33,043 nt of DNA from Actinomycetota bacterium (GTDB lineage: Bacteria; Actinomycetota; Humimicrobiia; Hakubellales; JAMDDV01): contig JAMDDV010000011.1 of assembly GCA_023488455.1 (NCBI GenBank), positions 1 through 33,043 of the forward strand, in the 5' to 3' direction. The translations under genes and the position numbers were made by a program. The notes beneath the pieces are model-generated. The model was given only the letters and a program-made list of their open reading frames with translations, made no database searches and was not told the origin of the DNA. The first letter of the stretch is position 1. Every line of letters begins with the position of its first letter. Below are positions 16,431-24,217 of the stretch, in pieces.

Positions 16431-17354
16431 TTAAGCAAGACCTGTAGTCGATATTCTTTCTCGCACTTCTGATTCAGTTGGCATCCTTTCTGCTAACACC
16501 CCGCCCGTACCCTCAATCATAATAGATGCGGTAGCTTCACCAAACAATAAAGATTTGTATAAATCACCTGTTCTTAGATATTCAAATAGCAGGCCAGCAG
16601 TATATACATCTCCTGCTCCCGAAATGTCTATAACTTTTGCCGGAAAAGCAGGAGCTTTATAAATCCTGTCCTCAGTAGCAACGATAGCTCCTTCTTCACC
16701 AAGAGTAAGAGTAGCTATATCGGCACCCAGTTCTACTAAAAGCTTCGCAGTTTCGTCAGGTGACATATTTTTTTCTCCGAAGAGATGCTTGCAATCTTCC
16801 ATGCTGGCTTTGGCTATATGCAGGTAACTCAGTAATTTTCGAATATATGTACGATCTCTTCGTTCCTTTCTATTGGGATGAGTTCTGGAGTGTGCTCCGC
16901 CATATCCACCTATATCAGCAACCAGGGTTATTCCTCGATTGCTTAAAGCCTCAAAAGTGGCAATCGGAACATCAAAATCCATAGGGCAAATGTAAAAGAT
17001 CTTGGCTTCAAGGTATTCCTCGGGAATATCTTCAAACATAATAGGGGAGGCTTTCTTAGGATAGAGAATTTTTTTCCCTCCTTGTTTATCATAAATCAAC
17101 AAGCTATGGGTTGTATCTTTCCCGTCTATGCGAATTCCCCTCATATCTACATTTGTCTCTTTTAAAGGATGAAGAAAGTTCACGGGCAAATCGGTGCCGA
17201 TTTTACTTACTACACCAACTCTTGCTCCTAACTTACCTAAAGCCACTGAAGAATAGGCGGTTGGACTCCCCAAGACCCCTTCTATTGTTCGATCTAGGAA
17301 CCTAATTATTTCATAAACCATATGACTGGCAATTACTATTTCTAAGATTCCCAT
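16431..17354 (-). CDS. PfkB-family carbohydrate kinase (PfkB-1)
   Basis: About 307 residues from ATG 17354, chosen because AGAAGG lies just upstream; a start at 17372 adds six residues without a site. Transfers phosphate from ATP to a sugar or cyclitol hydroxyl. Seen: the C-terminal PfkB motif DISGAGDVYTAG, with GAGD at 246-249 providing the catalytic base Asp249, and TLTLGEEGA before it. The N-terminal region is unusual: the position that is usually an Asp contacting the substrate reads Glu15 (HMVYEIIR), and the GG-x-x-x-N motif reads GSPTAY. A DIGGYGG motif at 147-153 is shared, at the same residue numbers, with the second kinase at 30845. Known relatives include ribokinase, fructokinase and an archaeal myo-inositol kinase. 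The operon with a MIPS gene makes a cyclitol or hexose substrate plausible. Confidence 0.9.
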   Translation of the reverse strand: MGILEIVIASHMVYEIIRFLDRTIEGVLGSPTAYSSVALGKLGARVGVVSKIGTDLPVNFLHPLKETNVDMRGIRIDGKDTTHSLLIYDKQGGKKILYPKKASPIMFEDIPEEYLEAKIFYICPMDFDVPIATFEALSNRGITLVADIGGYGGAHSRTHPNRKERRDRTYIRKLLSYLHIAKASMEDCKHLFGEKNMSPDETAKLLVELGADIATLTLGEEGAIVATEDRIYKAPAFPAKVIDISGAGDVYTAGLLFEYLRTGDLYKSLLFGEATASIMIEGTGGVLAERMPTESEVRERISTTGLA

Positions 17355-17434
17355 TTTCCTTCTACCAGTCAACTAATTGTTCAACGGTAGTACAGATACC
17401 TTACTACCCACTTCTGCAGAGAAACCTACTTGGC

Positions 17435-18388
17435 TTAATCCTTCTTCAACATCAGAACTCTTTCTACCCCTTCTACAATAGCTTGGGAAGAAAGACCGTA
17501 TTTCTTAATGAGGTCATCTGGATCACCGGATTCACCAAAAACATCACGAATCCCTACTTGATATACTGGTGGCCTGTTTTTCATGCAGGCGATACTCTCC
17601 AAAACACTGCTTCCTAAACCGCCGACAGTGCTATGGTCCTCGGCTACAACCAGGGCACCCGTTTCCCTGCATGCTAATAATACCGTTTCTGTATCAAGAG
17701 GTTTTACGGTATGCATGTTTATTACTCTTGCATTTATCGCTCGAGAAGCCAGAATTTCAGCAGCATTTAGAGCATGAATAACTTCTATCCCACAAGCGAT
17801 GATGCTTACATCTTTTCCTTTTCTAAGAATATCAGCTTTACCAATAACGAACTTTGATTTTGTATCAGTAATAATCGGTATTTCCGGTCTTCCCAACCTG
17901 ATGTAAACAGGACCTTTGTATTCAATAGCAGCATGCACAGCTTTTTTTGTCTCAGAAGCATCAGCCGGAACAATTATCGTCATATTTGGTATGACTCGCA
18001 TTAAGGCAATGTCCTCTATGGATTGATGAGTGGCACCATCCTTACCCATGGTTATTCCACTATGGGTGGTGATAATCTTGATATTGAGATTAGATTGAGC
18101 AATCGTGTTTCTTACCTGGTCGTAGGCTCTGCCGGTAGCAAATAATGCCAGGGATGAGACTACCGGAAGGAATCCGGTTGTGGCTAAACCGGCTGCTACA
18201 CCCATCATGTTCTGCTCGCATACTCCAACATTGAAAAACCTTTCTGGAAAGGTTTTAGCGAATAGACAGGTTTTCGTAGCTAAGGAAAGATCCGCATCAA
18301 GTACAACTACGTTTTCTTTTTCTTTGCCTATTTCAACGAGGACTTCACCATATGCATCCCTTGTGGACATTAAAATTGATGAATTCAT
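17435..18388 (-). CDS. Transketolase, C-terminal subunit
   Basis: 317 residues covering the pyrimidine-binding and C-terminal domains of transketolase. Seen: FFNVGVCEQNMMGVAAGLA, which carries the Glu that activates thiamine diphosphate, HSGITMGKDGATHQSIEDIALMR, and the C-terminal GALVVAEDHSTVGGLG region. It pairs with the N-terminal subunit encoded upstream; the start codon overlaps that gene's stop (ATGA at 18385-18388), so translation is coupled. Split transketolases move two-carbon units between sugar phosphates; an example in a specialised pathway is apulose-4-phosphate transketolase of apiose degradation, which also travels with a kinase and an isomerase. Housekeeping pentose-phosphate use is possible, but the operon suggests a dedicated catabolic step. 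Confidence 0.95.
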   Translation of the reverse strand: MNSSILMSTRDAYGEVLVEIGKEKENVVVLDADLSLATKTCLFAKTFPERFFNVGVCEQNMMGVAAGLATTGFLPVVSSLALFATGRAYDQVRNTIAQSNLNIKIITTHSGITMGKDGATHQSIEDIALMRVIPNMTIIVPADASETKKAVHAAIEYKGPVYIRLGRPEIPIITDTKSKFVIGKADILRKGKDVSIIACGIEVIHALNAAEILASRAINARVINMHTVKPLDTETVLLACRETGALVVAEDHSTVGGLGSSVLESIACMKNRPPVYQVGIRDVFGESGDPDDLIKKYGLSSQAIVEGVERVLMLKKD

Positions 18389-19251
18389 AGCGATTCCAAT
18401 CTTTTATCTAACTCAGCTTCAGCCTGAGCTACCAGATCTCTTGGTAGGCACCTGGCATGATATGCGTCATTACCTTCTACACAAGAGACTCCCTTTCCCT
18501 TAACTGTTTCAGCAATTATTATATTTGGCTTACTACAATCTTCCTTTGCCCTCTTCAATACGTCTAGCAGCTCTCCTATATTGTGTCCGTTAGCCTTAAA
18601 TACGTTCCAGCCAAAAGCCGACCACTTTACATCCAGGGGTTCCATAGACATCACTTCTTCTGTTCTTCCATCATTTTGGCCGTGGTTTCTATCTATTATT
18701 GCGGTTATGTTGACTACCTTGTGATGACTGGCAAACATTGCAGCTTCCCAAATTTGTCCTTCATTTAACTCTCCATCGCCGAGCAATACATAGACATAAT
18801 TTTCTTTATTCGCTAATTTAAAACCCAACGCCATTCCAATAGCTACAGATAATCCCTGGCCTAAAGATCCTGTACAGATCTCAACCCCCGGTGTCTTTTT
18901 GCAATCTGGCATTCCCTGGAACCTGCTATCTATATTCCGGAAAGTAACCAACTCCTCTTTTGGAAAGTAACCACTAAGAGCTAGAATAACATAAAGAGTT
19001 GGGGCAGCATGCCCTTTGCTCAATATGAACCTGTCCCGCCCCTCCCAGTATGGATTGCGAGGATCGTGTCTAAGCTGGTGGAAGTATAGGGCTACAAGTA
19101 TATCTAAACAGGATAGTGAACCTCCCAGATGACCCGAACTGGCATTACTTGTCATTCTTACAACTTCTTTGCGGATGATTACAGCTTTCTTCTCCAGGTC
19201 TCTGATGACTTCAAAGTCTTCCTTAATCATCTTTGCGCTGTTTACACTCAT
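18385..19251 (-). CDS. Transketolase, N-terminal (thiamine-diphosphate-binding) subunit
   Basis: 288 residues. Seen: SGHLGGSLSCLDILVALYF near residues 39-57 (substrate-channel His), FILSKGHAAPTLY, then the thiamine diphosphate/metal motif GDGELNEGQIWEAAMFASHH followed by IIDRNHGQNDG. It forms one active transketolase with the subunit encoded immediately downstream. The start is ambiguous: ATG 19251 has AAAGGA directly against it, which is too close, and an in-frame ATG at 19230 would remove seven residues. It lies 53 bases after the MIPS-1 gene and belongs to the same operon. Confidence 0.95.
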   Translation of the reverse strand: MSVNSAKMIKEDFEVIRDLEKKAVIIRKEVVRMTSNASSGHLGGSLSCLDILVALYFHQLRHDPRNPYWEGRDRFILSKGHAAPTLYVILALSGYFPKEELVTFRNIDSRFQGMPDCKKTPGVEICTGSLGQGLSVAIGMALGFKLANKENYVYVLLGDGELNEGQIWEAAMFASHHKVVNITAIIDRNHGQNDGRTEEVMSMEPLDVKWSAFGWNVFKANGHNIGELLDVLKRAKEDCSKPNIIIAETVKGKGVSCVEGNDAYHARCLPRDLVAQAEAELDKRLESL

Positions 19252-19304
19252 AACATTCCTTTATTTTAAATACTTTCTAAGTTAAGCGATATACTGATGA
19301 ATAG

Positions 19305-20372
19305 TTAGCGTTCTCTTTTACCCGCAATGAACTCATCCAGCATTTTCATTGCTATCTCATCAGGAAATTGCTCGGGTGCACTTTTCATAAAGCAAGCGCT
19401 GGCGCTGATGAGCACCCCTCCTACTCCTCTATCTTTGGCTAACTTACAACATCTAATCATATCCACACAAATTCCAGCACCATTAGCCGAGTCCTGCACT
19501 GTTAATTTTGCCTCTATCTTTATTGGTGTCCCTCCAAAATTCTCTCCCCACTGCTCTATCCTGCATATCTTAGTTCCACGCATGTTTGCTAGATAGGAGA
19601 CATTTACCGAGAAGTCAACTTCATAAGGAATTATGCTTGTAACACTTCGCTGCTTGGATGCGTGTTTTGATTCTCCCCTGTGGGTAAGATTCCAAAAGTC
19701 GGGATGTCCACCATAGTTGAGCTGGTTGGACTTTGTTATTTTTACTCCACGCATAAGAAAAAGCTGGGCAAGGGCACGATGAGCTATGCTTCCACCCACC
19801 TGACTTTTATAGTCATCACCTACAAGTGGTGACCCCTGTTTCTTAGCCCTTTCGGCGAAGTCCTTATCATTGACGATGAGTTCGGGAATGGCATTAATCA
19901 TGCCGCATCCAGCCTGGATACATGCCTCAGCATATAATCGAGAGGCTATAGCAGAGCCGGTGGGAAGGTTTATTATCAAAACATCAACCCTCTCTTTCTT
20001 TAAAAGGTCAGCGATATCTTCTACTGGTTTTTTGTTAGATATCTTTACCATATTTAGCATGTGATCTGGAACTCCGTCTGCTACCGGTCCCATCTGCACT
20101 TCAATACCGACCTTCGGCACATCAGTGAACTTCCAGGCATTGTTCGGTGGGGCAAATATGGCTTCAGAGAGGTCTTTCCCCACTTTTCTTTCGTCAACAT
20201 CAAAGGCGAGCACGGGAACGATATCGCTGATTTTATATCCCCCCAATATGGGATGCATCACACCAGGGACAAATGTATTAGGGTCGTCTACATTTCTATA
20301 GAAATGTAGTCCCTGAACTAATGCACTACTAGAGTTACCTACTCCTGCTAATGCAAGCCTGATTTTACCCAT
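19305..20372 (-). CDS. Myo-inositol-1-phosphate synthase-like protein (MIPS-1), divergent active site
   Basis: 355 residues, the length of the actinobacterial/archaeal MIPS type. This family uses tightly bound NAD to oxidise, cyclise and re-reduce glucose-6-phosphate to inositol-phosphate. Seen: Rossmann loop GVGNSSSALVQG at 10-21, AFDVDERKVGKDL near 56-68, NLPTGS at 135-140, GDDYKSQVG at 185-193, the catalytic-Lys segment SKHASKQRSVTS with Lys240, and KDRGVGG late in the chain. The motif that normally has Asn (GGN-x-D) reads GGHPD at 221-225, with His223 in place of Asn. GGAGGG precedes the start. It leads the operon with split transketolase, PfkB-1 and TIM-1. A catabolic role, possibly in reverse or on another sugar, is inferred from context; a biosynthetic role in inositol lipids cannot be excluded. 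Confidence 0.9.
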   Translation of the reverse strand: MGKIRLALAGVGNSSSALVQGLHFYRNVDDPNTFVPGVMHPILGGYKISDIVPVLAFDVDERKVGKDLSEAIFAPPNNAWKFTDVPKVGIEVQMGPVADGVPDHMLNMVKISNKKPVEDIADLLKKERVDVLIINLPTGSAIASRLYAEACIQAGCGMINAIPELIVNDKDFAERAKKQGSPLVGDDYKSQVGGSIAHRALAQLFLMRGVKITKSNQLNYGGHPDFWNLTHRGESKHASKQRSVTSIIPYEVDFSVNVSYLANMRGTKICRIEQWGENFGGTPIKIEAKLTVQDSANGAGICVDMIRCCKLAKDRGVGGVLISASACFMKSAPEQFPDEIAMKMLDEFIAGKRER

Positions 20373-20409
20373 TGTATTACCCTCCTACTTAATTTTTATA
20401 CTATTGATT

Positions 20410-20417
20410 GTTTACAT
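20410..20417 (+). promoter_or_regulatory. Possible SorC-regulator half-site A
   Basis: GTTTACAT matches the word G-Y-T-Y-ACAT also found at 20471-20478 and, on the other strand, within the palindrome at 27163-27176. It lies in the leader of the MIPS-1 operon. An eight-base match is weak evidence alone. Confidence 0.3.
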
Positions 20418-20470
20418 CTGTTTTAAAACATTTCGTAAGAAAACCCCGATATACACATAATTGCATATTT

Positions 20471-20478
20471 GCTCACAT
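20471..20478 (+). promoter_or_regulatory. Possible SorC-regulator half-site B at the MIPS-1 operon start point
   Basis: GCTCACAT lies 8 bases downstream of the predicted minus-strand -10 box, around the transcription start, where a bound repressor would block initiation. It shares the G-Y-T-Y-ACAT word with site A and with the 27163 palindrome beside the second SorC gene. Confidence 0.4.
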
Positions 20479-20486
20479 GTTTAGTA

Positions 20487-20515
20487 ATGATAATTTATCG
20501 TATAGAAAAAGTCAA
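20487..20515 (-). promoter_or_regulatory. Predicted sigma70-type promoter of the MIPS-1 operon
   Basis: On the minus strand TTGACT (20515-20510) and TATCAT (20492-20487) are separated by exactly 17 bases. Transcription leftward would give a leader of about 105 bases before ATG 20372. It is divergent from the SorC-1 promoter. Confidence 0.6.
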
Positions 20516-20579
20516 TAGATAAATATTAATATTAGATGCTTCCATATTGATTGGGATAGAGTGATATCAAATCATTCCC

Positions 20580-20608
20580 TTGAGTATTCCTACAAAATAA
20601 GATATATT
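20580..20608 (+). promoter_or_regulatory. Predicted sigma70-type promoter of the SorC-1 gene
   Basis: TTGAGT (20580-20585) and TATATT (20603-20608) are separated by 17 bases, 50 bases before ATG 20658. It would drive the plus-strand regulator, SAF-oxidoreductase and MFS genes, divergent from the MIPS-1 operon. Confidence 0.5.
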
Positions 20609-20657
20609 AATATTGCTCATTTGAGCTTTATTACACATAAATTAACTAATTATTATT

Positions 20658-21620
20658 ATGAACGATCTTGATCTGATGATAAAGATATGCAAGCTATACT
20701 ATAAAGAGGGGCTTCAGCAGCTACAAATAGCTCAAATGCTTAAGATATCTCGTTTCAAGGTATCCAGAATACTCATGAAAGCTAAGGAGCTTGGTATAGT
20801 AAAAATCAATATCGCTGAGCCAATTTATACAGAGGCTTCTCTCGAAGAATATCTGGAAGAACGTTTTTGCCTTCAGAGAGCTATCGTGGTGAAAAATTAC
20901 GGACTATCAGATAATGAGCTAAAGGAGAAAATAGGAACTGCTACTGCCAATTACCTCACCCAGATAGTAAAAGATGGTGACATCCTGTGTATATCCTGGG
21001 GGTCTACGGTGAATAAAATGGCTGAAGCCCTTCCAGTTAGCAATAAGAAAGTGGAAGTAGTTCAGATTAACGGAGGAAGCAGATATACAGAAATTGATAT
21101 AAGCTGCCATGTCATCACTGCACGTATTGCGTCCAAGTTTAACACTTCACCTCACCTTCTCTACGCTCCTGCTCTAGCAGATAGTAAGGATATCCGGGAC
21201 ATCCTTCTCAAGGATAGCAATATTAAACACGTCTATGACTTCTTTGACAGGGCAAATATTGTTATTGCCGCTATAGGTGCTATCTTTCCTGAGCCAAATC
21301 GGACTTTAGTGGAAGCCGGCACCATTAAACCGGAAGAATTTGAAATTCTTAAGAAGGAAGGAGCAGTGGGGCATATCTTCTACCACTTCTATGATCGGAA
21401 AGGCAGAATCTGCGCACCTGAGTTTGAAAACCGAGTAATAGCCATGTCTTTAGAGCAATTGGAAAAGGTTCCTTATTCTATTGCTTTAGCTGGAGGAGAG
21501 AATAAAGCCATTGCTATCCTATCTGCTCTCCGAGGGAAGCTGATTAAAATTCTGGTTACAGATAGCAGGACAGCTATTCTAATAAAGACATTGGATATGG
21601 AAACTGAATCTTTGGGTTGA
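20658..21620 (+). CDS. SorC/DeoR-type sugar-binding transcriptional regulator (SorC-1)
   Basis: 320 residues, the usual length. Residues about 8-50 form the helix-turn-helix (CKLYYKEGLQQLQIAQML, ISRFKVSRILMKAKELGIV). The rest is the sugar-phosphate-isomerase-like effector domain (GDILCISWGSTVNKMAEAL, VVQINGG, IAAIGAI, SIALAGGENKAIAILSALRGKLIKILVTD). Members bind phosphorylated sugars or polyol derivatives and usually repress their own locus. It is divergent from the MIPS-1 operon and heads the plus-strand SAF-oxidoreductase operon, so it probably controls both. The likely effector is a phosphorylated intermediate made by PfkB. No clear ribosome binding site precedes the ATG. Confidence 0.93.
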   Translation: MNDLDLMIKICKLYYKEGLQQLQIAQMLKISRFKVSRILMKAKELGIVKINIAEPIYTEASLEEYLEERFCLQRAIVVKNYGLSDNELKEKIGTATANYLTQIVKDGDILCISWGSTVNKMAEALPVSNKKVEVVQINGGSRYTEIDISCHVITARIASKFNTSPHLLYAPALADSKDIRDILLKDSNIKHVYDFFDRANIVIAAIGAIFPEPNRTLVEAGTIKPEEFEILKKEGAVGHIFYHFYDRKGRICAPEFENRVIAMSLEQLEKVPYSIALAGGENKAIAILSALRGKLIKILVTDSRTAILIKTLDMETESLG

Positions 21621-21682
21621 GACAAATCTAGCCGGGGATTTGATAGTCAAAAGGAGAATATATATACAAAGGAGAAAAGCAA

Positions 21683-22975
21683 ATGTTGAATCTAAATAGC
21701 CATTTGCAGCAATTAGAGGATATGCACTGTCCCATCAAAGTAGCTGTTAATGGAGCTACCTGGATGGGAAGTGGACTGATAGCCCAGAGCACCCTTATGC
21801 GGGGTATGGAGGTAGTACTTTTAGCTGACGTCCAGGTGGAGAGAGCCAGGAATGCATTAATTTCTTGTGGTTTTGCAGATAGTGACATTACAGTTGCTGA
21901 GGAAGTTGATGAGGCCTTTGAAGCCGTTGCTGGAGGCAAGCGGGTGGTAACCGCTTCTTATACCATGGCTGCCCAGGTACAGAACATAGACATTGTGGCC
22001 GATCTTACAGCCAGTCCCTCTATCGGAGCCGAGACCGCCACTAGCTGCATCCAGCATGGTAAAGATGTGGTGATGGTCAACATAGAGGTAGATGTGACCA
22101 TAGGAAGTATTTTACGTCAAATGGCGGATGAGGCAGGTGTGCTCTACACTGTTTCCTCCGGAGATGAGCCGGGTGCCTTGAAAGAACTCTACGATTTTGC
22201 CAATGGGTTGGGCTATGAGGTCATAGCGATGGGTAAGGGTAAGAACAACCCCCTGGACCGGGAGGCTAATCCGAAGAGCATGGCCCAGGCGGCCCAAAAG
22301 GTCAATAAGGACCCAGGCCAGATAGCTTCATTTGTAGATGGTACCAAGACTATGTTCGAGATGGCCTGCGTCGCTAATGGCACAGGACTGGTCCCTGCTG
22401 TGCCAGGGATGTATGGCCCTGCGGCAAAGCTGGCTGACTTAGCCCGGGTCTTTGCTCTGAAGGAGAACGGAGGTCTATTGGACTTCCCGGGAGTAGTGGA
22501 CTACAGCATAGGCTCCGATGTTGCTGGTGGGGTCTTTGTTGTAATAAGGGTGGATAATCCGCGTGTTTCTGAAGACCTTGAGTACCTCAAGGTAGGAAAG
22601 GGTCCCTACTTTTGCTTCTTTCGCCCTTACCATCTCTGGTTTTTGGAAGCCCCTCTTTCAATTGCCCGAGCCTATCTAAGAAAAGAACCTACTTTAGTGC
22701 CTCTGCCTAATCCAGTAGCGGAGGTAGTAGCGGTAGCCAAAAAAGATCTGAATCCTGGTGAGATCTTGGATGGATTTGGTGGTTTTAGTTGCTACGGTCT
22801 CCTATTAAAAGCTCTGGAAGCCAGGGGGCTTAACGCCCTGCCTATGGGACTGGCGGAGGGAGCTGTAGTTAAAGATAAAATCACCAAAGGCCAGATCATC
22901 TACTACGACATGATCGAACTGGATAAATCTTCCCTTTTGGTGCAGCTTCGCCATAAGCAGGAAGCTACATTTTGA
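21683..22975 (+). CDS. NAD(P)-dependent oxidoreductase with C-terminal SAF domain (COG4091-like)
   Basis: 430 residues. The first half is a Rossmann fold related to homoserine dehydrogenase (IKVAVNGATWMGSGLIAQS near 18-36, VVLLADVQVERA, then ADLTASPSIGAETA). The C-terminal 85 residues are a SAF domain (VVAVAKKDLNPGEILDGFGG, then LPMGLAEGAVVKDKITKG, KGQIIYYDMIEL), the antifreeze/FlgA-like fold found in sialate and altronate enzymes. Homologues are annotated as predicted homoserine dehydrogenase but usually sit in sugar-acid or polyol clusters, so oxidation of a sugar-derived acid or semialdehyde is more likely than threonine synthesis. AAAGGAG precedes the ATG. It follows SorC-1 by 62 bases. 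Its G+C content is higher than that of the MFS gene that follows. Confidence 0.88.
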   Translation: MLNLNSHLQQLEDMHCPIKVAVNGATWMGSGLIAQSTLMRGMEVVLLADVQVERARNALISCGFADSDITVAEEVDEAFEAVAGGKRVVTASYTMAAQVQNIDIVADLTASPSIGAETATSCIQHGKDVVMVNIEVDVTIGSILRQMADEAGVLYTVSSGDEPGALKELYDFANGLGYEVIAMGKGKNNPLDREANPKSMAQAAQKVNKDPGQIASFVDGTKTMFEMACVANGTGLVPAVPGMYGPAAKLADLARVFALKENGGLLDFPGVVDYSIGSDVAGGVFVVIRVDNPRVSEDLEYLKVGKGPYFCFFRPYHLWFLEAPLSIARAYLRKEPTLVPLPNPVAEVVAVAKKDLNPGEILDGFGGFSCYGLLLKALEARGLNALPMGLAEGAVVKDKITKGQIIYYDMIELDKSSLLVQLRHKQEATF

Positions 22976-23001
22976 AATGACCAGCTATAGGATATTTCTA
23001 T

Positions 23002-24180
23002 TTGGTTACTAATAAAAAAATATTTCTGCTTTTATTTATACAACTTTTAATAACAGGATTAGGGGGAGCTATTGTCGGACCTTTAATTCCTGTAGTTTCA
23101 GATAATTTTAAAGTTAGTTTAGATATAATCGGTTTTGCGTTCTCGTTGAATGCCTTTGGAGTTTTAGCAGCAAGTCTATTTTCCGGAATCATTGCAGAAA
23201 GGTTAGGTAAAAAAAATATACTTATTGCAGGTAATATACTATCAATACTGAGTTTTTTAGGCCTATACCTTTCAACTAATTTTATATATTTTGCTACTTG
23301 TTACATTATTTTTGGTATATCCTGGGGCATGATTTTTGTAAATTCTTTTTCTATTATAAGCGATGTCTCTCAATTAAATGTAAGCAGAGCAGTTGTAAGA
23401 TTAAATATAGGATTTCAGTTAGGCTCTGCCTTTGCTCCAATTTTAGTCAGCAGCATTTTGTTTTTAAACATTGGCTGGAGATATCTGTTTTTATTCGTGA
23501 TACTGATAAATGTAATTTTATTAATATCGATATTATCAACTAAGATTGAAAGTCTTGCTAATAATAAGAATGGAGAAAATTTCATAAGCCTGTTTACCAA
23601 TAATCGCAGGCTTCTATCAAACTTAATTATTATTTTATGTGGGGTTATTTCATTTTTATATTTCGGAGCGGGAAATTCCTTTCAGACATGGTTTACCACT
23701 TACTTTAAAAGTTTAAATATTACATTAACTGTCAGTTCTCTATTACTCAGTCTACATTGGGTATTTATAGGTCTTGGTGGGTATATAAAAAGTGTTTCAG
23801 TAATGAAATTCAATGAAAAAAAAGTAATGCTGTTTTTTTCGGTACTGGCTTTTGTTTTTTTGTTTATTTCTTTTTTTACAGATTGGATAGTGCTTAAAAT
23901 CATTTTTATACTATTATTTGGTTCTTCTATCGCATCCATAGCTGAAATTGCATGGTCAGTTAGTATAAAACAGGACCCCCGATATTCCGGGCCTATTACC
24001 AGCATGATGATGAGTTATGCCTGGATGGGGGTTGTAATCTTCCAATATACTACAGGTTTTTTAACGGAAAATTTTTCAAGAGAAAGCCTGATTTATATTT
24101 GCTTAGTTGCTTTATTTTTAGCAGTGGTTTTTGTAAGTATTTTAAGTTTTCATTACAAGCCTGATAAAAAAGCAAACTAA
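23002..24180 (+). CDS. MFS-family transporter
   Basis: 392 residues with 12 predicted membrane segments. The motif-A-like loop SLFSGIIAERLGKKN between segments 2 and 3 and the GLGGAIVGPLIPVVSDNF opening are typical of major facilitator proteins. The TTG start at 23002 is suggested by TAGGA at 22988-22992. It could import the substrate of the neighbouring oxidoreductases or export an end product; direction cannot be told from sequence. It follows the SAF oxidoreductase gene by 26 bases but is much more AT-rich, suggesting the two came together from different sources. Confidence 0.9.
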   Translation: MVTNKKIFLLLFIQLLITGLGGAIVGPLIPVVSDNFKVSLDIIGFAFSLNAFGVLAASLFSGIIAERLGKKNILIAGNILSILSFLGLYLSTNFIYFATCYIIFGISWGMIFVNSFSIISDVSQLNVSRAVVRLNIGFQLGSAFAPILVSSILFLNIGWRYLFLFVILINVILLISILSTKIESLANNKNGENFISLFTNNRRLLSNLIIILCGVISFLYFGAGNSFQTWFTTYFKSLNITLTVSSLLLSLHWVFIGLGGYIKSVSVMKFNEKKVMLFFSVLAFVFLFISFFTDWIVLKIIFILLFGSSIASIAEIAWSVSIKQDPRYSGPITSMMMSYAWMGVVIFQYTTGFLTENFSRESLIYICLVALFLAVVFVSILSFHYKPDKKAN

Positions 24181-24217
24181 CTTTTGCAATTTAAAATTTT
24201 TCTAAAGGAGCGAGCAA

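Noticed and set aside
20373..20657. Possible small RNA or riboswitch in the divergent gap
   Set aside because: I saw only two promoter-like pairs and short repeat words, with no long conserved-looking stem structures.
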